Counted from the first letter of the stretch, positions 9,857 through 18,676 are shown. The stretch: DNA of 64,000 bases from Luteococcus sanguinis (GCF_039527675.1 NZ_BAAAKI010000025.1:1-64000), one strand, 5' to 3'. Program-made: numbers and translations. Notes: generated by a model not told the origin, from the letters alone.

Positions 9857-10648
9857 ATGGCCAACCGTCCCCGTCGCAAGCGTTCCCCCGGGTGGGTGCC
9901 TGAGCAGCACGGTGCGTGGGCGATGATCACACTGCCAGCGCTGACGGGCGCGGTGCTGGGCGGCTTCTCGTGGGTGCACGTGCCGCTGCTGCTGTTCTGG
10001 TGGGTCGGCTACTTCTTCTTCCAGGCGGCGGCGCTGTGGCTGAAGTCACACCGCAGGGCCAAGTACTTCCCGCCGGTGCGCGCCTATGGGCTTGCGATGG
10101 TGCCGTTCGGTGTGGCGACCGCAGTGATGCGTCCGGCCCTGGTGGTGTGGGCGCTGGCCTTCGCGCCGCTGCTGGGCATCGCGGCGAAGGCCGCGTGGGA
10201 CCGTACCGAGAGGTCCCTGCTGAACGACGGTGCCACGGTGCTCGCGGCCTGCCTGATGGCGCCGGTGGCTCGCGCGGCTGGCGCTGGGCGACCCGAGGTT
10301 GACTGGCCCTGGACCTGGACCGTGTTCGCGATCGAACTCGCCTACTTCTGGGGCACGGTGCCGCACGTGAAGTCGTTGATCCGGGAGCGCGACGACCCAC
10401 GCTTCGCGCGATTCTCGCTGGGTTACCACGCGGTGGTGACGCTCGTCGTCCTGGTCGCGACCGTGGCCGGAGCGTTGGATCGGACCCCGCTGCGCGGCTG
10501 GTTGCTGGTCGGGCTGTGGGTGGCGTTGTGCGTGCGGACGCTCGTGATGCCGCGACTGCAGGCCGCGGGAAGACCGCTGCGTCCGGCGGTGATCGGCATC
10601 GTGGAGGTCGTGTTCTCCACCGCCATCACCCTCGCACTGGTGGTCTGA
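9857..10648 (+). CDS. YwiC-like integral membrane protein
   Basis: 263 residues with about eight predicted membrane segments. The family hallmark PEQHGAWAMI is at residues 16-25, followed by a helix FSWVHVPLLLFWWVGYFFFQAAALW and the conserved LKSHRRAKYFPPVRAYG loop. The C-terminal half contains KSLIRERDDP and GYHAVVTLVVL. YwiC proteins are found near nitrate-respiration genes in some bacteria, but their role is not established and no such neighbours are here. Its stop lies inside a 19-bp tandem repeat. Confidence 0.85.
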   Translation: MANRPRRKRSPGWVPEQHGAWAMITLPALTGAVLGGFSWVHVPLLLFWWVGYFFFQAAALWLKSHRRAKYFPPVRAYGLAMVPFGVATAVMRPALVVWALAFAPLLGIAAKAAWDRTERSLLNDGATVLAACLMAPVARAAGAGRPEVDWPWTWTVFAIELAYFWGTVPHVKSLIRERDDPRFARFSLGYHAVVTLVVLVATVAGALDRTPLRGWLLVGLWVALCVRTLVMPRLQAAGRPLRPAVIGIVEVVFSTAITLALVV

Positions 10649-10698
10649 CCCAGCCGCGGCGGTCTGACCCAGCTGCGGTGGTCTGACCCAGCCGCGAG
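10642..10698 (+). repeat. 19-bp tandem repeat, three copies, at a gene end
   Basis: Three near-identical 19-bp units (10642-10660, 10661-10679, 10680-10698) starting GGTCTGACCCAGC. The first contains the stop codon of the YwiC-like gene; every unit repeats an in-frame-type TGA. It resembles slippage repeats elsewhere in this window. Confidence 0.85.
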
Positions 10699-10789
10699 GC
10701 GCGTGCCCCGAGTTACCATGGAGGAACAGGGGAATTGAGGGACGCGTGTGAGGCCGGGGCGCGTCCGCCGTACTGACCCCGGAGGCCCC

Positions 10790-12064
10790 GTGAGCGCGAC
10801 ACCGCCCACCACTACACCTGTGAATGCAGCATCACCCACTGCAGCACCCCCGAACACCGTGCCGCCCGAGACAACACCGCCGCAGCGCACCAGCCTGCCG
10901 GGCGTGGGCGGCTGGCCCTTCCTCATCACGTCCTTCATCGGACGCATGCCCAGCTCGATGGTGCAGCTCGGCTACATGATGGTGCTGGCCGCCGACGGAC
11001 GCGGGATGGCCACCGCTGGGCTCGCCGTCGCTGCGGCTGGTCTCGGGACCGCCGTCGGCGCTCCCGTCGTCGGACGACTGGTCGACCGTTTCGGACCCCT
11101 GCCCGTGCTGGCCAGCGCGACCATCGTGTCTCTGGCTGGGCAGCTGGCCTTCCTCGCCTTGTTGCTGAACCATGCCGCGTCGTGGCCCATGCTGGCCTGC
11201 GCTGGGCTCGTCGGGGCAGCCAACCCGCAGGTCGGTTCGGTGGCCCGCACGCGGTGGTCGAAGTTGGCCGTGCGCACGAACAACCCCGGGCTGGTCAGCC
11301 GCGCGCTGGGCTACGAGGGCATGGTCGACGAGCTCGGCTTCGTCGTCGGTCCGGTGCTCGCGAGCCTGTTGGTGAGCCTGGCTGGCGCCGTCCCGGCGAC
11401 CATCGCCATCGCGGTGGCGACGCTGGTGGGGCAGGGCGCCTTCCTCGCGCACCTGGCTGCCGACCGGGACGGCTGGCGTGCAACCCACGCCGAACACGCC
11501 CAGACGTCCGCTGGAGGTCGCGTCGGGTTCTCCGTGCTGTGGCCGATGCTCGCGACCTTGGGCGTGGGGACGCTCTTCGGTGCCACCCAGACCGGCCTTA
11601 CTTCGGTCTTCGACCAGCGTGGGACGCCCGAACTGACCGGCCTGGTCTACGCCTGCGTGGGGGTGGGCAGCGGTGTCGCCAGCCTCCTGGTCGGACGGGT
11701 TTCCGCCCGCATCCCCGTGTGGGCTCGGGTTCTGACCGGTTCGGTGCTGATGGGCGTCGGGGCCCTCGGGTTGCTCCAGCTGCCCCCCGCCGGAGTGGCC
11801 GCGGCCTTCGCCCTGGTCGGTGGCGCCGGGGCTGGCGCCTGCCTGGTCAGCGCCTTCACCTGGATGGAGCGGATCGCGCCCCGGGAGCGGATGGCGACCA
11901 TGATGACCGTGCTGGCGACCTGCATCACCTTGGGAGTGAGCGCCGGAGCCGCGGTGGCCGGACGTCTGGCCGAGGTTCCCGCGCACTCCTTCTGGCCGGT
12001 GCTGGTCGCATCCGGGTTGGCCGCCGTGGCCTCGCTCGGGATGCTGCGCAACCCGTCCAACTGA
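10790..12064 (+). CDS. MFS transporter
   Basis: 424-residue major facilitator with twelve predicted helices. A Pro/Thr-rich cytoplasmic N-terminus of about 30 residues precedes GWPFLITSFIGRMPSSM. The loop 2-3 motif A is GRLVDRFGPLPVLAS. The GTG at 10790 is preferred over 10748 because GGAGG lies 5 nt upstream. It resembles the MFS group that exports small molecules, but the substrate cannot be told. It stands alone between unrelated genes. Confidence 0.85.
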   Translation: MSATPPTTTPVNAASPTAAPPNTVPPETTPPQRTSLPGVGGWPFLITSFIGRMPSSMVQLGYMMVLAADGRGMATAGLAVAAAGLGTAVGAPVVGRLVDRFGPLPVLASATIVSLAGQLAFLALLLNHAASWPMLACAGLVGAANPQVGSVARTRWSKLAVRTNNPGLVSRALGYEGMVDELGFVVGPVLASLLVSLAGAVPATIAIAVATLVGQGAFLAHLAADRDGWRATHAEHAQTSAGGRVGFSVLWPMLATLGVGTLFGATQTGLTSVFDQRGTPELTGLVYACVGVGSGVASLLVGRVSARIPVWARVLTGSVLMGVGALGLLQLPPAGVAAAFALVGGAGAGACLVSAFTWMERIAPRERMATMMTVLATCITLGVSAGAAVAGRLAEVPAHSFWPVLVASGLAAVASLGMLRNPSN

Positions 12065-12091
12065 TCCGGGAACTGATCAGGAAGATGCCTC

Positions 12092-12120
12092 TCGACAGGA
12101 TCAGGACCGTTTCCTAGGCT
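12092..12120 (+). promoter_or_regulatory. Leaderless promoter of the VOC gene
   Basis: A -35-like TCGACA (12092-12097), a 17-bp spacer and -10 TAGGCT (12115-12120), with 6 nt to the ATG at 12127. This is one of the two best complete promoters in the window. Confidence 0.65.
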
Positions 12121-12126
12121 CGGCTC

Positions 12127-12561
12127 ATGGCTGTCACCGTCCAGATCACCTTCGACTGCGCAGACCCCAATGCCCTCGCCGGGTTCTGGTGCGAAGCACT
12201 CGGCTACCGGCTCGACCCGCCGCCGGAGGGTTTCTCGTCCTGGCCCGAGGCGTTGAAGGAGTGGGGCGTGCCGGAGTCGGAGTGGAACGCCCGTTCGGCC
12301 TGCTCCGATCCCGACGGGGCAGGGCCGCGGCTGTTCTTCCAGCGCGTCCCCGAAGGCAAGTCGGCCAAGAACCGGGTGCACCTGGACCTGCGCGCGGCTC
12401 CGGGCGTCGATCCGGACGAGCGGATGGACGTCCTGCGCCAGCGCGCCGACCAACTGGCCGACATCGGCGCGACGATCGTCCGGATCACCGAGGCGACCCC
12501 GATGGACGCCGGCTTCATCGTCATGCTCGACCCCGAGGGCAACGAGTTCTGCCTCGACTGA
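12127..12561 (+). CDS. VOC-superfamily (glyoxalase-like) protein
   Basis: 144 residues, a single glyoxalase/bleomycin-resistance fold. It shows the opening ITFDCADPNALAGFWCEALG, the middle strand NRVHLDLRA and the closing MLDPEGNEFCLD. The His in VHLDL and the Glu in GNEFC are positions that bind metal in the superfamily. This subfamily (Glyoxalase_6) is common in Actinomycetota and mostly uncharacterised. It may be an enzyme or a ligand-binding resistance protein. Confidence 0.85.
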   Translation: MAVTVQITFDCADPNALAGFWCEALGYRLDPPPEGFSSWPEALKEWGVPESEWNARSACSDPDGAGPRLFFQRVPEGKSAKNRVHLDLRAAPGVDPDERMDVLRQRADQLADIGATIVRITEATPMDAGFIVMLDPEGNEFCLD

Positions 12562-12628
12562 GTAGGGGCCTGGGGCCCTCGTGCCGGATGCCGTCTCGCT
12601 GGACCGCGGATGCTGCCACGCTGGTGGT

Positions 12629-12856
12629 ATGAGCACTCCAGAAGACACGGTGGCCCGCGCGGCCGCCGGGGCACGATCGCTGAAACCTGGCTCTTGGGAG
12701 AGCGTCGAGGCACTGGCCCTGTTGGCTTCCCTGACCGGTGACCGGACCTTTCTGGCCCAGGCCCAGCAGGCAGCGGCTGGGCTGAAGGGCGCGGGGACCT
12801 GGCAGGCGGTCAGTTCGTTGACCCTCTTGGCGCGCGCCGAACGCGAGCTGGGCTGA
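12629..12856 (+). CDS. Small hypothetical protein with an internal duplication
   Basis: 75 residues, soluble, Ala/Leu-rich. Two similar segments, LKPGSWESVEALALLASL (19-36) and LKGAGTWQAVSSLTLLA (52-68), suggest a duplicated helix pair. No Shine-Dalgarno sequence or membrane segment is seen. Codon use is GC-rich like its neighbours, which supports a real gene. I do not recognise the family. Confidence 0.55.
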   Translation: MSTPEDTVARAAAGARSLKPGSWESVEALALLASLTGDRTFLAQAQQAAAGLKGAGTWQAVSSLTLLARAERELG

Positions 12857-12908
12857 GCGCTCGTCGCGATCGGTCCAACGTTTTGTCGAACAAATATCGT
12901 CGAACCCC

Positions 12909-12936
12909 TTGTGTACGTCGTGTGGTGGTGTAGAAT
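12909..12936 (+). promoter_or_regulatory. Leaderless promoter of the DUF222/HNH gene
   Basis: TTGTGT (12909-12914), a 16-bp spacer, TAGAAT (12931-12936), and 6 nt to the ATG at 12943. Just upstream lies an inverted repeat TTTGT-CGA-ACAAA (12882-12894), followed by a second GTCGAAC half at 12899-12905, which may bind a regulator. Confidence 0.65.
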
Positions 12937-12942
12937 TAGGAC

Positions 12943-14445
12943 ATGAGTTCGACGACGACTCCCTCGGCAGGTCACACGGTGACGCTTCCCGGGTCTGCCT
13001 TCCCGGCGACGCGGCGTGAGTTCCTGGCCGAGCTGCGGGCGTCGGACCGGGCGTTCCGGGCGATCCAGGCTCGCCGATTCGAGTTGTTGGCCCAGGTGGA
13101 CGTGTTGTGGTCCGCGGCGAGCGGTGAGGGTCCGGTGGTGCCGGGCTTGGAGCAGCTGGTCCCGGCGGGTTCGGACGGGACGCCGTTGGTCGCGGAGTTC
13201 GCGTCGTTGGAGTTGGCGGCAGCGATGCACCTACGGCCGGAAGCCATCGACATGGAACTGTCGCTCGCGACCGATTGTCTGCACCGGTTGCCGTATGCGT
13301 GGGCTGCGGTGATGGCCGGTGACCTTCCGGTGTGGTTGGCGAAGAAGCTCGCGAGCATGTCCGGCGACCTGGACTTCAACGGTGCCCGGGCCCTCGACGC
13401 GGACCTGCGTGATGTCTACGGCCGGATGCCCGCGGCTCGGCTGGAGGCGATGGCCAGGGGACTGCTGTTGAAGCACCTGCCCGCTGAGCAGGCGGAGGAG
13501 CGTCGCGCTGCCGAGCGGGAGCGCCGGTTCGTGGAGTTCGGCGACCCCGGCGACCACCTGCTGGGTTCGGTTCAGGCGGTGTTGGACAAGCCAGACCAGC
13601 GTGACCTTGAGGCGCAGGTGTCACGGCTGGCGTCGATCCTGCGCCGGGCGGGGGTCCAGGACACCGAGGACGGGATCCGAGCCCGCGCCTTGGGCATGTT
13701 GGCGAACCCGGCCCTCGCGCTACAGATGCTCCAGGCATCCTTGCTGGATCCGGAGTTCGAGCTCCAGGAGGTGTTTGGCCCCGAGCCCGACCTTCTTACG
13801 TTCCCGGAGCTTGTCGAGGTGTCAGCGTGCGAACTGAAGGGCCGTCTGGGTCACACCTGCGGGACCATCACCGTCGACCCCGAGAAGCTGCTTCCCACGG
13901 CCAAGATCGTGGTCCACCTCACCGACACCACCGCGAAAACCGGCGAAGGAGTCGCCCGCATCGAGGGCATCGGCCCCGCCCTCGGCGACTGGCTCAAGGA
14001 CCTGCTCGGGGACCGGAAGATCAGCGTCCGACCCGTCCTCGACACCGCAGGAGTGTGCCCGGTCGACTCCTACGAGGTCCCCGACCGAATGCGCGAGACC
14101 GTCGAACACCGGAACCCCTTCGAGGTGTTCCCGTGGTCGACCAAGCGGGCCAGCCGCTGCGACCTGGACCACACCGTCCCCTTCGACCACGACGGGACAC
14201 CCGGCCAGACCCGACCCGACAACCTCGGACCCCTTGGCCGGCGGGTCCACCGAGCCAAGACCCACGGCAAGTGGCGCCTCGAACAAGTCGCCCCCGGCTG
14301 CTACCTGTGGCGATCACCCGAGGGATTCGTCTACCTCGTCACCCCGAGCCTCAGTCTGGAACTCCACGACCCCACCAGAACCGGCCGCCCAGAATCACCA
14401 CCCGTGGTCAGGCTGCGCTGGCAAGACCTGACCAGCAGCGCCTGA
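12943..14445 (+). CDS. DUF222 / HNH endonuclease-domain protein (13E12 type)
   Basis: 500 residues. An N-terminal helical DUF222 domain spans about 20-330. The C-terminal HNH nuclease motif begins at residue 405: RCDLDHTVPFDHDGTP, then RPDNLGPLGRRVHRAKT and the final W. The HNH core residues (Asp-His, Asn, His) are all present, so it may be active on DNA. These 13E12-repeat proteins are abundant in Actinomycetota and spread as paralogues; their role is not settled. A leaderless promoter drives it, and a terminator-like hairpin follows. Confidence 0.9.
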   Translation: MSSTTTPSAGHTVTLPGSAFPATRREFLAELRASDRAFRAIQARRFELLAQVDVLWSAASGEGPVVPGLEQLVPAGSDGTPLVAEFASLELAAAMHLRPEAIDMELSLATDCLHRLPYAWAAVMAGDLPVWLAKKLASMSGDLDFNGARALDADLRDVYGRMPAARLEAMARGLLLKHLPAEQAEERRAAERERRFVEFGDPGDHLLGSVQAVLDKPDQRDLEAQVSRLASILRRAGVQDTEDGIRARALGMLANPALALQMLQASLLDPEFELQEVFGPEPDLLTFPELVEVSACELKGRLGHTCGTITVDPEKLLPTAKIVVHLTDTTAKTGEGVARIEGIGPALGDWLKDLLGDRKISVRPVLDTAGVCPVDSYEVPDRMRETVEHRNPFEVFPWSTKRASRCDLDHTVPFDHDGTPGQTRPDNLGPLGRRVHRAKTHGKWRLEQVAPGCYLWRSPEGFVYLVTPSLSLELHDPTRTGRPESPPVVRLRWQDLTSSA

Positions 14446-14490
14446 GTTCCCCGGACCTGGCACCGGGCTGCATCATCACCCCGCCAATGA

Positions 14491-14514
14491 GGCGACTCCA
14501 CTCAGGGAGTCGCC
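14491..14514 (+). terminator. Hairpin between convergent genes
   Basis: A 9-bp perfect stem (GGCGACTCC, 14491-14499, with 14506-14514) and a 6-nt loop. It lies between the converging HNH and GNAT genes and could stop transcription from both sides. There is no U-tract. Confidence 0.6.
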
Positions 14515-14574
14515 CCATCGGCATGCGCCAACTCGCTCTCCATCCGCTCGCACGTGACCTCAACGGTCATGCCG

Positions 14575-15138
14575 TCACAGTGCGGTGTCGAGCACGAGCG
14601 TCCGGTTCCAGGTGCGGGCGACCACCTCGAAACCCAGCCAGTCGTTGATCGCATCCATGTGCGTGTTGGTGTCGTCATTGCTCGTCTGGGCGCGGGTCAG
14701 CCACGGCGCATCGGCCTGCGCACTGGACATCGCGTGGACCTTCAACGCACGTCCCAGCCCATGCCCGCGGTGCTCAGGCAGCACCACCGTGTCCCCTTGC
14801 TGCAGCAGGTGGTGCACCCCCGGCAGGTCAGGGTTGCCCAGCTCGGTGTGGCCGGCCACCCGGCCATCGGCATCGCGCGCGAACACCAACCACAGGAGTT
14901 CGTCGTCCGCACGGAAGCGCGCCGCCAGCCGCTCATCGGTCCACTCCTCGATCGGGAGCGCCACCTCTCCTTGCGGGACATCGGTGTTCATGGCCTGTTG
15001 CAGCACTCGCAGGTCGTCGAACAACTCGGGGCGGGGGCTGCCAGTGACAACCTCGAAGGTGTAACCCGGCGTCTTGGGACGGTCCCAGCTGCGTGGAAGT
15101 TCCAGCTCCCGCACGGCCTCGATCGCGTTGACCCGCAT
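14575..15138 (-). CDS. GNAT acetyltransferase, C-terminal domain, probably 5'-truncated
   Basis: 187 residues forming one GNAT domain with the acetyl-CoA loop PEHRGHGLGRAL and a closing INDWLGFEVV. The N-terminus (RVNAIEAVRELELP) looks like the end of the linker in the double-domain actinobacterial GNATs of about 400 residues. The reading frame continues upstream without a stop as YSHLG, which is the usual residue pattern at the end of the first domain, and then homology stops near 15155. I infer loss of the first domain. The remaining domain could still be translated and active. Confidence 0.65.
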   Translation of the reverse strand: MRVNAIEAVRELELPRSWDRPKTPGYTFEVVTGSPRPELFDDLRVLQQAMNTDVPQGEVALPIEEWTDERLAARFRADDELLWLVFARDADGRVAGHTELGNPDLPGVHHLLQQGDTVVLPEHRGHGLGRALKVHAMSSAQADAPWLTRAQTSNDDTNTHMDAINDWLGFEVVARTWNRTLVLDTAL

Positions 15139-15343
15139 GCCCAGATGAGAATATCGACGGCACGGGAACCGGCCGCCTCGGGGCTGCCGGAATGATCCAG
15201 TACATCAGCGACTACACGGCCTGCCCAACTTTGCGCGTGGGGGCTGTCAAGTGTGGGCGTGTCGTAGGATTCTCGTCCAGGCGAACCATTGCGAGATCCC
15301 TCGGCGCGTCGCTTTATCTCTCAACTGGGGGTTCCCAGAATCC

Positions 15344-15787
15344 ATGAGCACACTTAAAAGGGCCTCTAATTCACCTCGGCGGTCGACCGCCCTGACCGTC
15401 TGTTTACTGCTTGCTAGCAGTCCGCTTTTTGGTTGCGATACTGAAACCCAGTCACCTAGAGGCGAATGGACAGCGACGCAAGTGACGGTGTCCGATTCCG
15501 GAAATTCAATGGGGGTTCAGGGTACGACGCTCCGGTTCGAGAAAAGCTCCGCGGTTGTGACCACCGCCTGCGGCCCATTGGACTTTGACATGTCTCAGAC
15601 GGCTCAGGGGCGCGAGATCACCAACGTCCGGGTGGGAGCCTCCACCTGCTCCGAAGAGTCCCTCCGCATGCAACAGGCCGCAGTCGTAGCCGTCGTCGGT
15701 CCTGGGCCGGTGACATGGTCCGAGACCGGTGAAGAGGCCGTGCTCAAGACCTCAAACGGGGAAATTGCGCTGCGCAAGAGGCAATAG
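15344..15787 (+). CDS. META-domain-like lipoprotein of atypical composition
   Basis: 147 residues. A signal peptide ends in a lipobox-like LFGC (about 29-32), so it is probably lipid-anchored. The mature part resembles the META/HslJ fold: GEWTATQVTV, TTLRFEKSSAVVTTACGPLDF and a final IALRKRQ strand. Two Cys (ACGPLD, ASTCSEE) may pair. GC is visibly lower than in the neighbours, and codon 21 is TTA (15404-15406), which is rare in such genomes. No good ribosome binding site is seen. Composition suggests recent acquisition. Confidence 0.65.
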   Translation: MSTLKRASNSPRRSTALTVCLLLASSPLFGCDTETQSPRGEWTATQVTVSDSGNSMGVQGTTLRFEKSSAVVTTACGPLDFDMSQTAQGREITNVRVGASTCSEESLRMQQAAVVAVVGPGPVTWSETGEEAVLKTSNGEIALRKRQ

Positions 15788-15862
15788 ACGATCCCAGCTT
15801 TGGGGCGATATGGACTCAGCCGCCGAAGCCGACCTAGACGCGCTCTTTGCCGCGTAAGGCAC

Positions 15863-16479
15863 TCACATCGCACGCGACCTGACCTCTTTCGCCACGGGGC
15901 TGACAAACACCTCGACGACATCGGGAGTGAGGTAGCCGCCTTGGAGGGGGGACGGTCGGGGGCAAAGTTTGGTGACCGCGGCGAGAGCGATGGCGGCGAT
16001 CCACCAGCCTGGGGTCCACGCGATGAACCGCCGCCGACGAGTAGCGAGTCGGTCGACCACTGCCCACGCCAGGGTGGTGAGAAGTCCACCGAGGGCGACG
16101 ACGAACAGCCCTGCCTCTTCCATCGGTGCCATTGCGGCTGCTCCCACGACGGGCGCGAACCGGACATCGCCGAACCCGAACCCACATCGGCTGACCAGCC
16201 ACACAGCGCCCACCACGAGGGTAATCAGTGCGGCGCCCAGTGCGGCGGCCGCGGCTGTTGCTGGGGACAGGGCTGCGGTGGTGAGGAGCGCGATGGTCAG
16301 GCCGGCCCAGGTGGCGTGGACAGATCCGTGTACCTGGTCTTCGTTGATACCGGGGTCCGGCCTTCGGGTGGGGTGCCGTCAGGTCCGGGGGCTGGTTCGG
16401 GCAGGGCCCGGCACAGGACGCCCCATCCAGCCACGCTCACGGCGTTGACTGCGAGGACGATGAGCACGTGGGTGGCCAC
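15863..16479 (-). pseudogene. Prepilin peptidase (A24) gene broken by a frameshift
   Basis: Two minus-strand frames together resemble a type IV prepilin leader peptidase. The first (16479-16297) gives MATHVLIVLAVNAVSVAGWG and ends LSTPPGPA-stop. The second is open from before 16330 to 15863 and reads HATWAGLTIALL, then VSRCGFGFGDVRFAPVVGA, which is the GxGDV motif with the second catalytic Asp. A shift near 16300-16330 would join them. The first catalytic Asp expected in the middle is not visible. It follows the 120-residue gene by 8 nt. A sequencing error is possible but would not restore the missing Asp. Confidence 0.65.
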
Positions 16480-16487
16480 GAGGGGTG

Positions 16488-16850
16488 TCAGGCCTCGGCC
16501 GGGATCGGGGTTGATGCGGTTGGGCGGTAGTGACCGCGCGCCCGGCGCGTCCGCAGGTCCATTTGCCGGTCGTGGATCACGTGCACGTCCCCGGTGACGA
16601 GCGCGATCGCGCCCGTGAAGTCCTCCCGGACCCGCTCGGAGGCGTATTCGACCTCCCGCGCCAGGAGTGGCACTCCCTCCTGCTGGGTGAGAATGCGCAG
16701 AGCCACCACCACGGCCGGGTCCTTGGTGGTAGCCACTGCGGGCGCTTCATCGTCGAGCAACCGCTCGAGGAGATCTGCCAGGCCATGTCCCGTGCGGTGC
16801 CGCAGGAGACGGTTCAGTTCGTCGAGATCCACGGTTGCGGTGTTGGTCAC
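16488..16850 (-). CDS. Hypothetical protein, 120 residues
   Basis: Starts with GTG at 16850, fixed by AAGGAGG 9 nt upstream; the longer frame to 17222 is not credible. The sequence is soluble and acidic at first (TVDLDELNRLLRHRTGHGLADLL) and basic at the end (MDLRTRRARGHYRPT). No known motif is recognised. It is followed after 8 nt by the broken prepilin peptidase and may have been co-transcribed with it. A role next to pilus processing is only a guess. Confidence 0.6.
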   Translation of the reverse strand: MTNTATVDLDELNRLLRHRTGHGLADLLERLLDDEAPAVATTKDPAVVVALRILTQQEGVPLLAREVEYASERVREDFTGAIALVTGDVHVIHDRQMDLRTRRARGHYRPTASTPIPAEA

Positions 16851-16905
16851 TGCCGGGTCCTCCTTGCGTGCGGGTCGGGGTGGTCGTCCCCAGCATCCTG
16901 CAGGT

Positions 16906-17103
16906 GGGGCGATCAACTGGCGGGACGAGAACTGCCGGCTGGCTGCCACCGACCTGCTGGGCGCCGACCTGAGGGACGCCAACCTGCGCGGGGCCGACCT
17001 CTCGTCCGCGATCTTCCTCACCCAACCCCAACTGGAGCAGGCGATCGGGGACGCACACACCGTCCTGCCCAGCCAACTGGACCGGCCCGGGCACTGGACC
17101 TGA
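16906..17103 (+). pseudogene. C-terminal remnant of a pentapeptide-repeat protein
   Basis: About 65 codons read INWRDENCRLAATDLLGADL, then RDANLRGADLSSAIF: three to four A(D/N)LxG-type pentapeptides. The tail LTQPQLEQAIGDAHTVLP closes with a GHW, as in actinobacterial pentapeptide proteins. No start codon with a ribosome binding site precedes it, and upstream homology stops at the divergent gene's leader. It is a 5'-truncated fragment, most likely not expressed. Confidence 0.7.
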
Positions 17104-17170
17104 CCCAGCCGCTGAGCCCCGGCTGTGGCCCGACAGAAGGTGTCAGACGCCTGCCCTACTGTTTGCCAAC

Positions 17171-18676
17171 GTGACACAGACCCTCCCCCCGCACCCCGCC
17201 CCAAACGACCAGGACGTCGCACCCGGCGCCTGGCCCGCCCTGTGGGCGATGGCCGCGGGCTTCTTCATGATCATGATCGACACCACGATCGTCTCCGTGT
17301 CGATCCCCTCGATCATGCGCGCCTTCAACACCGACGTCGCAAAGGTGATCTGGGTTAGCTCGGCCTACCTGCTCGCCTACGCCGTCCCGCTGCTGATCAC
17401 CGGACGCCTCGGTGACCGCTATGGGCCCAAGAAGATGTACCTCGCCGGGCTGGCGGTCTTCACCATGACCAGCCTGTGGTGCGGACTCTCGACCTCCATC
17501 GAGAGCCTGATCGCCGCCCGGGCCGTGCAGGGCCTGGGCGCGGCGCTGATGAGCCCCCAGACGATGGCCGTCATCACCCGGACCTTCCCGGCCACCCGAC
17601 GCGGCGCGCCGATGGCGCTGTGGGGAGCCACCGCATCGGTCGCCGGACTCTCCGGACCGCTGCTGGGCGGCGTGCTGGTCGACCAGGTCGGCTGGCAGTG
17701 GATCTTCTTCGTCAACGTCCCGATCGGCATCGCCGCGATGATCGCCGTGTGGCGTCTGGTGCCCAACCTCGAGACCCACGCCCACGCCTTCGACTGGATG
17801 GGGGTCGCGCTGAACGCCATCGGCCTCTCGCTCGTCGTCTTCGCCCTGCAGGAAGGCCAGAGCAAGGGCTGGCCGGTCTGGATCTTCGCGATGATCGCCG
17901 CAGGGCTGCTCGTGCTGGGCCTGTTCGTCTGGCAGCAGTCGCGCAACACCAAGGAACCGCTGATGCCGCTGCAGCTGTTCGCCAACCGCAACTTCACGGC
18001 CGCCAACCTCGCCATCTTCGTGATGGGTGGAGTGGTGATCTCGATGAGCTTCCCGATGATGCTCTTCCTGCAGACTGCCCGCGGGCTCTCCCCCACCCAG
18101 GCGGCGTTGCTGAGCATGCCGTCCGCGATCGTCTCGCTGGTCTTCGCGCCGCTGGTGGGCAAATGGTCCAACACCCGCTCCACCCGTCCGTTCGCGGTGG
18201 CGGGCTTCGCCATCTACGCCATCGTGCTGGGCGTGCAGGCCGAGCTGATGCGCGCCGACACCTCCGTGTTGTGGTTCCTGCTGCCTGCCGCGTTCCTGGG
18301 CCTGAGCGCCTCCTTGATCTGGGGCCCGCTGTCGATGTCCGCGACGCGTGACCTTCCGCCCCGTTGGGCCGGTGCCGGTTCGGGCGTCTACAACGCCACC
18401 CGCCAGCTGGGTTCTGTGTTGGGTTCCGCTGCGATCGCGACCATCATCGAGTGGCAGCTCTCCCGCACCATGCCCGGCGGCGGGACGGGCGGCGCGCAGA
18501 CCTCCGAGGGCACGCGCGCCCAGCTCCCGGACATGCTCGTCGGACCCTTCAGCACCGCCATGCGCCACTCCGCGTGGTTCCCCGCCGTGGCCGTGCTGGG
18601 TGGTCTGTTCGCGTCGATGTTCATCGTGAAGCCGCACTTCCTCCAGCAGCGCGAGAACACGGAACAGTCCCGCTGA
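17171..18676 (+). CDS. DHA2-family MFS drug exporter (EmrB/QacA type)
   Basis: 501 residues with fourteen predicted helices. Helix 1 carries MIMIDTTIVSVSIPSIM (the DHA2 D-x-T-I-V motif D1). GRLGDRYGPKKMY is motif A. GPLLGGVLVDQVGWQWIFFV is motif C with the WRWIF-like end. Proton-coupled export of drugs or other amphiphiles is typical. A TACTGT box (17157-17162) ends 8 nt before the GTG start. It is followed by an ABC exporter pair, giving a local efflux block, and by a small hairpin. Confidence 0.9.
   Translation: MTQTLPPHPAPNDQDVAPGAWPALWAMAAGFFMIMIDTTIVSVSIPSIMRAFNTDVAKVIWVSSAYLLAYAVPLLITGRLGDRYGPKKMYLAGLAVFTMTSLWCGLSTSIESLIAARAVQGLGAALMSPQTMAVITRTFPATRRGAPMALWGATASVAGLSGPLLGGVLVDQVGWQWIFFVNVPIGIAAMIAVWRLVPNLETHAHAFDWMGVALNAIGLSLVVFALQEGQSKGWPVWIFAMIAAGLLVLGLFVWQQSRNTKEPLMPLQLFANRNFTAANLAIFVMGGVVISMSFPMMLFLQTARGLSPTQAALLSMPSAIVSLVFAPLVGKWSNTRSTRPFAVAGFAIYAIVLGVQAELMRADTSVLWFLLPAAFLGLSASLIWGPLSMSATRDLPPRWAGAGSGVYNATRQLGSVLGSAAIATIIEWQLSRTMPGGGTGGAQTSEGTRAQLPDMLVGPFSTAMRHSAWFPAVAVLGGLFASMFIVKPHFLQQRENTEQSR

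Noticed and set aside
12882..12905. Possible LexA box before the DUF222/HNH gene
   Set aside because: GTCGAAC half-sites occur, but as direct repeats and not in the GAAC-N4-GTTC arrangement of actinobacterial SOS boxes. Kept only as an unassigned inverted repeat.
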